From: Oceanobacter sp. 1_MG-2023
GTDB taxonomy: Bacteria; Pseudomonadota; Gammaproteobacteria; Pseudomonadales; Oceanobacteraceae
Assembly: GCF_030689025.1 (NCBI RefSeq)
Contig: NZ_JAUYWA010000005.1
Location: forward strand, 62,001-126,000
Length of the DNA stretch: 64,000 nt
Direction of reading: 5' to 3'
Below the pieces are notes generated by a model. That model was not told where the DNA came from. It made no database searches and was given only the letters and a program-made list of their open reading frames with translations. The translations under genes were made by a program, and so were the position numbers. The number at the start of each line of letters is the position of its first letter. The first letter of the stretch is position 1. Positions 57,459-64,000 of the stretch are shown here, piece after piece.

Positions 57459-57710
57459 ATGAATGCAGATGAAATACGCTTTAAAATCGAACAGTTACTG
57501 GCACAGTCACCCTTTGCATTCCTCTCACAAGAAGCGCACAAGAATATGGCATCCCAGCTGCAGTTGCTGTTCAGTAGTGCCGATTTGGTCACACGAAAAG
57601 AATTTGATGCCCAGCAGCGCGTTCTGGAAGAATACCGCGCACTACTGGCCACTCTGGAAAACCGGCTTGCCAAACTGGAAGCTCAGCCTTCTGATGATAA
57701 GGACGCCTGA
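57459..57710 (+). CDS. ubiK: Ubiquinone biosynthesis accessory factor UbiK (BMFP)
   Basis: 83 residues. A helical start (EIRFKIEQLLAQSPFAFLSQEAHKNMASQLQLLFSSADLVTRKEFDAQ) and a coiled-coil end (VLEEYRALLATLENRLAKLEAQ), matching YqiC/UbiK. It assists the UbiIJK ring-hydroxylation complex. In Pseudomonas it also adjoins glnK-amtB. Confidence 0.9.
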   Translation: MNADEIRFKIEQLLAQSPFAFLSQEAHKNMASQLQLLFSSADLVTRKEFDAQQRVLEEYRALLATLENRLAKLEAQPSDDKDA

Positions 57711-57883
57711 CGCTCTTTCCAGACGTCATAGCCATTCACCGCCAGGTGTAAACCCAGAGCCAACCCGGCAGCGGTAGCAATGGCGGTGAGGCCACGAAAT
57801 TCCAGCAAGAAAAAGCCACTAGAAAGCATCAGGAAACTGGGATAAAAAAGTGTCCGCTTAAGAACAAGTTGCAGTTTATTCAT
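57683..57883 (-). CDS. Small membrane protein
   Basis: 66 residues with two hydrophobic segments (YPSFLMLSSGFFLLEF, AIATAAGLALGLHLAVNGYDV) and a charged end. No family is recognised. GGAGAAA lies before the ATG. Its 3' end overlaps that of ubiK by 28 bp on the opposite strand. It follows eutC by 35 bp and may be the last gene of that operon. Confidence 0.62.
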   Translation of the reverse strand: MNKLQLVLKRTLFYPSFLMLSSGFFLLEFRGLTAIATAAGLALGLHLAVNGYDVWKERQASLSSEG

Positions 57884-57918
57884 AGTGTTTCTCCATCAAA
57901 TAGCAGCAAATAACGTCA

Positions 57919-58761
57919 TTAGGTGTTGGGGGTTTTCAAGAGCAAATTGCCCGACTTGCTGGCCAGCGACGGCTGACCATTGTCTGATTCATCTTTCAGG
58001 GCCACCCCGGACAACGCCCGGCGGTCAGCCTCCAGCAGCAGATACATCAATTTATGAGTCGCCTCTTCATAACGCAGTCCTTCGTGGCGCACATTGGAGA
58101 TACAGTTACGATTTGCATCGTGCTTGCCGCTGGCAGGCTCCCACGTGAAATAAATGCCCAGCGAGTCTGGCGAGCTTAATCCTGGCCGCTCACCAATCAA
58201 CATCACCAGCATCCTGGCCTTGAGGGTTTCACCAATCGGGTCGCCAATGGCTACTCGCCCTTGTTCCACCATGACAACCGGCCCCACCTTCAATGAAGTA
58301 TCAGCCAGTGATGTCAGCAAGCAGTCCAACATCGGGGCGGCATGCCGCTGCACCGCCAATGATGACAAGCCATCAGCCACCACCACAGCAATATCAAAAG
58401 CGGCCGGAGGACTGTCTGCCATCCACTGTGTCAGTGCTTCCTGACTACTTGATGAAAGCTGGCGACCGTAATCGGGTCGTTGTAAATACTGCGGCCGTCC
58501 ATCGGCCTGACTGGCCAGCTTCAAGACCGGCCCCGGCAATCCGGCTTGCGCCAACACCTGTTCCAGATCCTGTTGCAACTGCACAAAACCCAGCGGCAGA
58601 TGCACGGCATCCCTGGCTCTGGCATGGGCCAGCTGAAACTCCAGATGTGCCCGGGTCGGTAAACTGATTCCGGCCCGGCCGAGACCAATGCGGGCATCGG
58701 TGTATTCACGCAAGGTCTGCCATGGGTTTTCTACCAGAATGGTATCGGGTTTATCAGCCAT
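57919..58761 (-). CDS. eutC: Ethanolamine ammonia-lyase small subunit
   Basis: 280 residues. Motifs ARIGLGRAGISLPTRAHLEFQLAHARARDAVHLPL and VMLIGERPGLSSPDSLGIYFTWEP match EutC. With EutB and cobalamin it splits ethanolamine into acetaldehyde and ammonia. The start is 1 bp past the eutB stop. No microcompartment, eutA or aldehyde dehydrogenase is alongside. Confidence 0.95.
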   Translation of the reverse strand: MADKPDTILVENPWQTLREYTDARIGLGRAGISLPTRAHLEFQLAHARARDAVHLPLGFVQLQQDLEQVLAQAGLPGPVLKLASQADGRPQYLQRPDYGRQLSSSSQEALTQWMADSPPAAFDIAVVVADGLSSLAVQRHAAPMLDCLLTSLADTSLKVGPVVMVEQGRVAIGDPIGETLKARMLVMLIGERPGLSSPDSLGIYFTWEPASGKHDANRNCISNVRHEGLRYEEATHKLMYLLLEADRRALSGVALKDESDNGQPSLASKSGNLLLKTPNT

Positions 58762-58762
58762 A

Positions 58763-60154
58763 TCAGTGACCTCCCCGGATCACATGTTCAAACGGTGCCG
58801 GCAGAGACTGGTTGCCATACGCCAGATGATTCTGTTGATCAAAAATACCAATGGTCTGCAGCCAGGCTTCAAACTCCGGTGCCGGTTTCAGACCCAATAA
58901 TTCACGGGCATACAAGGCATCATGGAACGACGTCGTCTGATAATTCAGCATGATGTCGTCCGAACCAGGAATACCCATAATAAAGCTACCGCCAGCGGCG
59001 GCGAACAGGGTGAGCAACGCATCCATATCATCCTGATCAGCTTCCGCGTGATTGGTGTAACAAATGTCGCAACCCATCGGAACGCCCATCAGCTTGCCGC
59101 AAAAATGATCTTCCAGACCCGCCCGAATAATCTGTTTACCGTTGTATAAGTATTCAGGGCCAATAAACCCAACCACGGTATTCACCAACAGCGGTTTGAA
59201 TTCCCGGGCAACGGCATAGGCACGGGTTTCACAGGTTTGTTGATCCAGACCAAAATTGGCATCGGCGGACAGGGCACTGCCCTGTCCGGTTTCAAAATAC
59301 ATGCAATTCTGGCCAACACTGCCACGCCCCAGGGTTTGTCCGGCAGCGTAAGCTTCTTTGAGTAAAGCCAGATTGATGCCAAAACTGTCGTTGGCTTTCT
59401 CGGTACCGGCAATGGACTGGAAAATCAGATCGACCGGAGCACCCCGGTTTATCGCTTCAATATGGGTGGTCACGTGTGTCAGGACACAGCTCTGGGTAGG
59501 AATATCGTAATGCTGAATCACATCATCCAGCATTTTCATCAGGGTGATCACCGCTTCGGTATTGTCGCTGGCCGGGTTGATACCAATGACCGCATCACCA
59601 CTGCCATACAGCAAGCCATCCAGAACAGAGGCGGCAACACCGGCCGGATCATCGGTCGGGTGATTGGGCTGTAACCGTGTCGACATGCGGCCCGGCAAGC
59701 CAATGGTATTACGAAACCGGGTGACCACCTGACATTTGGAAGCCACCAGCACCAGATCCTGCAGTCGCATGATCTTGCTCACCGCGGCAGCCATTTCCGG
59801 CGTCACACCCGGTGCAATACGTGCCAGCATCGCGGTTGAGGCTTGTTCACTCAACAACCAGTTACGGAAATCCCCTACCGTCAAATGCGCGATCGGCGCA
59901 AAGGCCAAGGCATCATGCCGGTCAATAATCAGTCGGGATATCTCATCGGCTTCGTAAGGAATCACCAGTTCATTCAGGAAAGTTTTGAGCGGCACATCAG
60001 CCAACGCCAATTGTGCAGCGACCCGTTCCTGCTCATCCAGAGCAGCCACACCCGCCAGGCAATCCCCAGAACGCAACGGTGATGCTTTTGCCAGCAAGCT
60101 TTTCAGGTCATTAAATTGCCAGCTTTTCTGGCCAAGTGAAATCTGATAACTCAT
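58763..60154 (-). CDS. eutB: Ethanolamine ammonia-lyase large subunit
   Basis: 463 residues, full length. FRNTIGLPGRMSTRLQPNHPTDD, LLYGSGDAVIGINPASDN, and DICYTNHAEADQDDMDALLTLFAAAGGSFIMGIPGSDDIMLNYQTTSFHD are characteristic. It holds the substrate and radical chemistry of the cobalamin enzyme. It follows the microprotein gene by 171 bp, with a hairpin between. Confidence 0.96.
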   Translation of the reverse strand: MSYQISLGQKSWQFNDLKSLLAKASPLRSGDCLAGVAALDEQERVAAQLALADVPLKTFLNELVIPYEADEISRLIIDRHDALAFAPIAHLTVGDFRNWLLSEQASTAMLARIAPGVTPEMAAAVSKIMRLQDLVLVASKCQVVTRFRNTIGLPGRMSTRLQPNHPTDDPAGVAASVLDGLLYGSGDAVIGINPASDNTEAVITLMKMLDDVIQHYDIPTQSCVLTHVTTHIEAINRGAPVDLIFQSIAGTEKANDSFGINLALLKEAYAAGQTLGRGSVGQNCMYFETGQGSALSADANFGLDQQTCETRAYAVAREFKPLLVNTVVGFIGPEYLYNGKQIIRAGLEDHFCGKLMGVPMGCDICYTNHAEADQDDMDALLTLFAAAGGSFIMGIPGSDDIMLNYQTTSFHDALYARELLGLKPAPEFEAWLQTIGIFDQQNHLAYGNQSLPAPFEHVIRGGH

Positions 60155-60260
60155 ATCGACGGGCCTTTGCCAAAGATAATGGATTCCAGCGTCGGGTTGC
60201 TGTCGCTCTTGTCAGTACCAACGGAATCCGTTGTACATTCCCAAAGGGATAAACAGAAAG

Positions 60261-60280
60261 CGCCCGGAACAAGCCGGGCG
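60261..60280 (-). terminator. Hairpin between the microprotein gene and eutB
   Basis: CGCCCGG-AACAAG-CCGGGCG is a perfect 7-bp stem. On the minus strand a T-rich tract (CTTTCTGTTT) follows. It may be a partial terminator that lowers read-through from amt into eutBC. Confidence 0.55.
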
Positions 60281-60325
60281 TACAAGTCGGATGTAACGGA
60301 CGCTTCCGTCATGCAGACTGACGAA

Positions 60326-60496
60326 TCAGCCTTCGTGCTTATCAAACGCGTCGTTCTCGTGCTTGATCAGGGCGTACATAAAACCAACAAAGGTTACGAC
60401 AGCCAAACCACACAGAAAAGCCACAACGCCAGGTTGGTCTGCGAAGGTAAAGTAAGCGCCTACGCCTTCCCAGCTATCAATCGGTGAAGTATCCAT
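60326..60496 (-). CDS. 56-residue single-helix membrane protein next to Amt
   Basis: Begins MDTSPIDSWEGVGAYFTF, has one membrane helix (about residues 23-46, GVVAFLCGLAVVTFVGFMYALI) and a charged tail (KHENDAFDKHEG). AAAGAGGAA lies before the ATG. It follows amt by 79 bp and precedes eutB. No family is recognised. Position and size suggest an accessory subunit of the adjacent Amt protein. Confidence 0.78.
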   Translation of the reverse strand: MDTSPIDSWEGVGAYFTFADQPGVVAFLCGLAVVTFVGFMYALIKHENDAFDKHEG

Positions 60497-60532
60497 AATG
60501 TATTCCTCTTTACTAACAGCAAGTTAAGACAA

Positions 60533-60552
60533 GCGGGGCAGCAGCGCCCCGC
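60533..60552 (-). terminator. Hairpin between amt and the microprotein gene
   Basis: GCGGGGC-AGCAGC-GCCCCGC is a perfect 7-bp stem 23 bp past the amt stop. No strong T-run; more likely an RNA-stabilising or tuning element. Confidence 0.45.
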
Positions 60553-60575
60553 CCGTTTGAGAATCAAGCGGTCGA

Positions 60576-61934
60576 TCAGCTACCCAGCACACCATTCGCA
60601 GGCAGACCAGCGGCATCCGCAGGAACAGTACCTTCAATGATGTCGCGGGAAGGCACACGCTCTGGGTAAGGAATGGCTGGAATTTCAACCAGATCCAGAC
60701 CTGCAGCTTCTGCCTTGGCAGGAACACGCAGCATGTTCATTTTCTTCAACAGCAAGGAGATGCCATAGCCAGGTACAAAACCAGTGACACACATAACCAC
60801 GGCGCCCAACAGCTGACCGAAGAAAGTAATGTCTGGAGCACCTTCTGGAACACTTGGGTAACCGGAGGCGAAGACACCAACCAGAACCACACCCAGGAAG
60901 CCACACCAGCCGTGTACCGCTACCGCGCCAACTGCGTCATCGATACCGCACTTCTCAACGAACTTGCCAACGATTGGCATGGAAATACCACCAACAACCG
61001 CCAGGAAGAAGGTCAGTCCCGGATAGTAAAGATCCAGACCGGCCGCAACAGTAATGATGCCAGCCAGGCCACCGGACATGGTCATGAACGGCTCACGAGA
61101 AGACAGGTAAGCACCAATCACGCCACCGGCAAAACCCATCAGTGTGTTGAATGCAAAAGCAGACAAGTTGGTTGGGTTACCGTAAATAGTTGTCCAGCCA
61201 GTTTCACCACCGTTAAAGATGATGCAGCCACCCAGGAAGCCAAAGAAGCCGACAATAATCATCATCAGACCAATCAACGCCATTGGCAGGTTGTGAGGCA
61301 CAATGGCCATCGCCTTGCCGTCGACGAATTTGCCCAAACGAGGCCCCAGATTGATCAGCACACCCAGCGCAAAGAAACCGGCGATGGCGTGAACCACACC
61401 TGATGCGCCCACATCGTGGTAGCCCAGATCCAGCAGCAACCAGCCATCAGGATGCCATCCCCAGGCACCGGCCAGAATCCAGACACCAGAACCCACCACA
61501 ATGGTCAGGATCAGGTACGCACTCATGCGAATACGCTCGATCACCGCACCCGACAGAATGGAACCGGTTGTGGCACCAAACATGGCGAAAGCAGCCCAGA
61601 AGATACCAGTGCCCATATCAGAGACATCAGGACCCATACTGGCAGCCCATGGCAGGGCACCAGAAGCATCAATAGGAATCAGACCACCAGGGAATGCGTT
61701 ATAGATCCACCAGCCGAAGAAGTAGAAAGTAGGCACAACAACGGCCAAAGTCAGAATATTTTTCATACCGGATGCCAACGCGTTTTTGACGCGCGACGCA
61801 CCAATTTCATACGCAAGGAAACCGGCGTGGATCATGAACATGATGGCAGTACACCACCAATAGAACACCTCGACATTCATCGCCTGATGCATTTCGAAAG
61901 CCGCTTTAAAGGCTTCCAATTCTTCTGGAGTCAT
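60576..61934 (-). CDS. Divergent Amt-family transporter linked to EutBC
   Basis: 452 residues. Amt fold with both pore His (HDVGASGVVHAIAGFFALG and GAVAVHGWCGFLG) and ATTGSILSGAVIERIRMSAYL. It differs much from the AmtB at 54740: an extended N-terminus, a PHNLPMALIGLMMIIVGFFGFLGGC segment and a 50-residue C-terminal tail. Probably imports or recaptures ammonium, possibly an amine. First gene of amt-microprotein-eutBC behind a sigma-54 promoter. Confidence 0.9.
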   Translation of the reverse strand: MTPEELEAFKAAFEMHQAMNVEVFYWWCTAIMFMIHAGFLAYEIGASRVKNALASGMKNILTLAVVVPTFYFFGWWIYNAFPGGLIPIDASGALPWAASMGPDVSDMGTGIFWAAFAMFGATTGSILSGAVIERIRMSAYLILTIVVGSGVWILAGAWGWHPDGWLLLDLGYHDVGASGVVHAIAGFFALGVLINLGPRLGKFVDGKAMAIVPHNLPMALIGLMMIIVGFFGFLGGCIIFNGGETGWTTIYGNPTNLSAFAFNTLMGFAGGVIGAYLSSREPFMTMSGGLAGIITVAAGLDLYYPGLTFFLAVVGGISMPIVGKFVEKCGIDDAVGAVAVHGWCGFLGVVLVGVFASGYPSVPEGAPDITFFGQLLGAVVMCVTGFVPGYGISLLLKKMNMLRVPAKAEAAGLDLVEIPAIPYPERVPSRDIIEGTVPADAAGLPANGVLGS

Positions 61935-62046
61935 GGGATTTCCCCTCTCTGATTGAGTAAGTTTTTAGCTAAACCAATTCAGACTGGTCAGGGTCGTACT
62001 GGGTACGGGAATACTGACCAGACAAAAATATTCTCAGAGGGAATAT

Positions 62047-62062
62047 TGCATGGCCGGTGCCA
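62047..62062 (-). promoter_or_regulatory. Sigma-54 promoter of the amt-eut operon
   Basis: TGGCACC-GGCC-ATGCA on the minus strand matches the -24/-12 consensus with GG and GC exactly 10 bp apart, about 113 bp before the amt start. Confidence 0.78.
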
Positions 62063-62191
62063 AGCCTGTCGCAAGTTCAAATATTCAGACAATGACAGAT
62101 TTGTCCGCTTTAGAATGGGTAGATAGAGGTATAAGCTTGCAATCAATGTCCACATTGCCAACACCTGTTTGGCCTGGCATTGAGATCGAGA

Positions 62192-62217
62192 CCGATTTTG
62201 TTTGCCAACACAATCGG
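62192..62217. promoter_or_regulatory. Inverted repeat in the amt/pyk divergent region
   Basis: CCGATTTTGT and ACACAATCGG pair at 9 of 10 positions around a 6-nt spacer. It lies about 130 bp upstream of the amt sigma-54 promoter and 237 bp before pyk, so it could be an operator for either gene. It does not match the NtrC or HexR consensus. Confidence 0.4.
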
Positions 62218-62453
62218 CGCATGGTGTTGCGCGCACCAAAAACAGGCAAAAACCTCCCGAAAACGCCCTGCGACAGAGCAACGCCTATTTTTCTGCCCAG
62301 CAGTCACAAGTACTCAGGATAAGGTCACGCCAAATCAGGGAAACAACAGAAATTCCAGCCGTTGTTACCCATGTGTAAAGACTCCGTCTCATGCTTGGTA
62401 GATAATACTTTCGTATCACACCCTGCACTCCACCGTCCGCCAGGAGATTCTTC

Positions 62454-63890
62454 ATGTTAAGACGCACCAAAATTGTGGCCACCCTTGGGCCCGCTACCAA
62501 CACCGATGAAAAAATCGAACAACTGATCGAAGCGGGCGCTGATGTATTCCGTCTCAATTTCTCCCATGGTGACGCTGACGATCACCGCGACCGTGCCGCC
62601 ATGGTGCGACGAGCAGCCAAAAAACTGGGACGTCACGTCGCCATCCTGGGTGATCTGCAAGGCCCGAAAATCCGCATATCCCGCTTTGCTGAACAAAAAG
62701 TCCATCTGGATGTTGGCCAATCCTTTGTACTGGACGCCACTCTCGACCGTGACGCCGGTAATAAAGAACAGGTCGGCATCGACTATAAAGCACTGATCGA
62801 AGATGCCCACGTGGGCGATATCCTGCTGCTGGATGATGGCCGCGTTGAACTGGAAGTCACCGAAACCTTTCCTTCAAAGCTGAACACCCGTGTTCGTATT
62901 GGTGGCTGGTTGTCGAACAACAAGGGCATCAACCGACTGGGTGGTGGCCTGTCCGCCAAAGCCCTGACCGACAAGGACAAGGTTGACATCAAGCTGGCTT
63001 CAGAACTGCTGGTCGATTACCTCGCCGTTTCTTTCCCCCGTGACGAACACGACATGATCGAAGCCCGCGAGCTACTGACGGCCGCAGGTGGTCATGCCGG
63101 GCTGGTCTCCAAGATTGAACGGGCAGAATGTGTTGCCGACGATGCCGTACTGGATGGCATTATTCGCGCTTCCGATGCCGTTATGGTGGCTCGTGGCGAC
63201 CTGGCCGTAGAAATCGGTGATGCCGAACTGGTCGGCGTACAGAAAAAAATCATCTCCCGCTCCCGTCAGCTGAACAAGCCGGTGATCACGGCGACCCAGA
63301 TGATGGAATCCATGATCGACAGCCCAATGCCAACCCGCGCTGAAGTCTCCGACGTTGCCAACGCCGTTCTCGACTACACCGATGCCGTTATGCTGTCAGC
63401 TGAAACCGCTGCCGGTGACTACCCGGTTGAAGCCGTTGCCGCCATGACCCGCATTATTATGGGAGCCGAGCGTCACCCATTGGCCAAACGTTCCAAGCAT
63501 CGTCTGTATGAAGACATGCACAGCATCGAAGAGACCATCGCACTGTCGGCCATGTATGCCGCCAATCACCTGGTTGGTGTGACCGCAATTATCTCGCTGA
63601 CCGAAACCGGTGCAACACCACGCATGATGTCGCGACTGCGTTCAGCCCTGCCGATCTTTGCCTTCTGTCGCCGGGAAGACACCCAATCCCGGGTGGCACT
63701 GTATCGTGGTGTGCAAACCGTGCCATTCTACGCCGACCAGCTGGAACCGGATGCCATCAACCCCTCTGCCATCGCCATCCTGAAAGAATCGGGTGAAATC
63801 AGCAGCGGCGATTACGTTGTGATTACCCGGGGTGATTATCTCAACGCCCAGGGCGGCACCAACACCATGAAAATTGTGCGTGTAGACTGA
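62454..63890 (+). CDS. pyk: Pyruvate kinase
   Basis: 478 residues. [14 protein letters not shown], the catalytic Lys in [22 protein letters not shown] and [12 protein letters not shown] are intact. It converts phosphoenolpyruvate and ADP to pyruvate and ATP. CCAGGAGA lies before the ATG. Possibly under HexR control, although no HexR palindrome was recognised upstream. Confidence 0.97.
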   Translation: MLRRTKIVATLGPATNTDEKIEQLIEAGADVFRLNFSHGDADDHRDRAAMVRRAAKKLGRHVAILGDLQGPKIRISRFAEQKVHLDVGQSFVLDATLDRDAGNKEQVGIDYKALIEDAHVGDILLLDDGRVELEVTETFPSKLNTRVRIGGWLSNNKGINRLGGGLSAKALTDKDKVDIKLASELLVDYLAVSFPRDEHDMIEARELLTAAGGHAGLVSKIERAECVADDAVLDGIIRASDAVMVARGDLAVEIGDAELVGVQKKIISRSRQLNKPVITATQMMESMIDSPMPTRAEVSDVANAVLDYTDAVMLSAETAAGDYPVEAVAAMTRIIMGAERHPLAKRSKHRLYEDMHSIEETIALSAMYAANHLVGVTAIISLTETGATPRMMSRLRSALPIFAFCRREDTQSRVALYRGVQTVPFYADQLEPDAINPSAIAILKESGEISSGDYVVITRGDYLNAQGGTNTMKIVRVD

Positions 63891-63895
63891 CCCAG

Positions 63896-63926
63896 ACACC
63901 GGCCGGGTACTCTCTCCGGCCGGGTG
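63896..63926 (+). terminator. Hairpin after pyk
   Basis: Two CCGGCCGG copies (63899 and 63916) can pair across a 9-nt loop just past the pyk stop. Only a weak T-run follows. Confidence 0.5.
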
Positions 63927-64000
63927 CTTTCCATCCCTCCTGATCCCACTCCTGACCCCAACCCTGTAACACTGTCATGGCACTGCTTTGACTCACACTA

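Noticed and set aside
62222-62247. GGTG/CACC arms as an NtrC site before amt
   Set aside because: The arms face the wrong way round and the spacing differs from the GCACC-N5-GGTGC core.
62050-62322. 90-codon plus-strand frame before pyk
   Set aside because: It begins inside the sigma-54 promoter of amt and runs over the inverted repeat; no ribosome site.

Overview
The window reads as a chromosome segment of a marine or halophilic gammaproteobacterium near the Oceanospirillales/Pseudomonadales. The order oxyR-recG-HDOD gene-DUF1415-HU-rubredoxin region-ubiC-ubiA-phoB-phoR, followed further on by phoU and pstBACS, matches the arrangement I recall from Pseudomonas. Ectoine breakdown genes, an OmpK/Tsx-type channel, TonB-dependent iron uptake, a lone ubiK and two Amt transporters fit a Gram-negative salt-water organism. 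No rRNA, CRISPR array or complete insertion sequence was seen. One tRNA gene (Thr, anticodon TGT) is present.

Layout. 1-6.5 kb: 3' end of an outer-membrane channel, a NYN-domain protein, a divergent AraC regulator/aldo-keto reductase pair, a YHYH lipoprotein with a small secreted partner, and a PH-domain membrane protein. 6.6-11.9 kb: a four-gene minus-strand operon for ectoine catabolism (doeB2-doeD-doeA-doeC). 11.9-13.7 kb: an AT-rich, gene-poor stretch with one convincing 57-codon gene. 13.7-21.4 kb: a LysR-controlled divergent locus with a cysteine hydrolase and RidA on one side, and a PxpA/LamB-YcsF protein plus a branched-chain-amino-acid-type ABC importer with a fused permease-ATPase on the other. 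21.5-26.4 kb: an OB-type DUF3127 protein with an SSB-like tail, then a FecI-FecR-TonB receptor iron system. 26.6-43.2 kb: housekeeping genes (gmk, rpoZ, spoT, oxyR, recG, hupB, rubredoxin, ubiCA, phoBR, cysZ, trmH). 43.2-43.9 kb: an unannotated CsrB-like small RNA with a GacA/UvrY-type upstream site. 44-50.4 kb: tRNA-Thr and the phoU-pstBACS phosphate operon behind a triple Pho box. 50.6-54.6 kb: thioesterase, uvrD, a HexR-like regulator, a small protein. 54.7-62.1 kb: two nitrogen blocks, torF-glnK-amtB and amt-microprotein-eutB-eutC, each behind a sigma-54-type promoter. 62.4-63.9 kb: pyruvate kinase.

How the parts work together. Phosphate control is self-contained: PhoBR plus PstSCAB-PhoU, with Pho boxes at phoB and pstS. 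Nitrogen scavenging is also coherent: GlnK and AmtB with a co-transcribed small porin, and ethanolamine ammonia-lyase with its own divergent Amt and a 56-residue membrane protein. Ectoine and the unknown Liv-type substrate add further routes to organic nitrogen. The most notable unlisted elements are the CsrB-like RNA (about 33 GGA triplets in about 430 nt), the sigma-54-linked Amt/microprotein/EutBC unit, the DUF3127 protein ending in DDDVPF, and a short, probably decayed rubredoxin-reductase gene next to rubredoxin. All functional assignments come from reading motifs and gene order; no database search was run.
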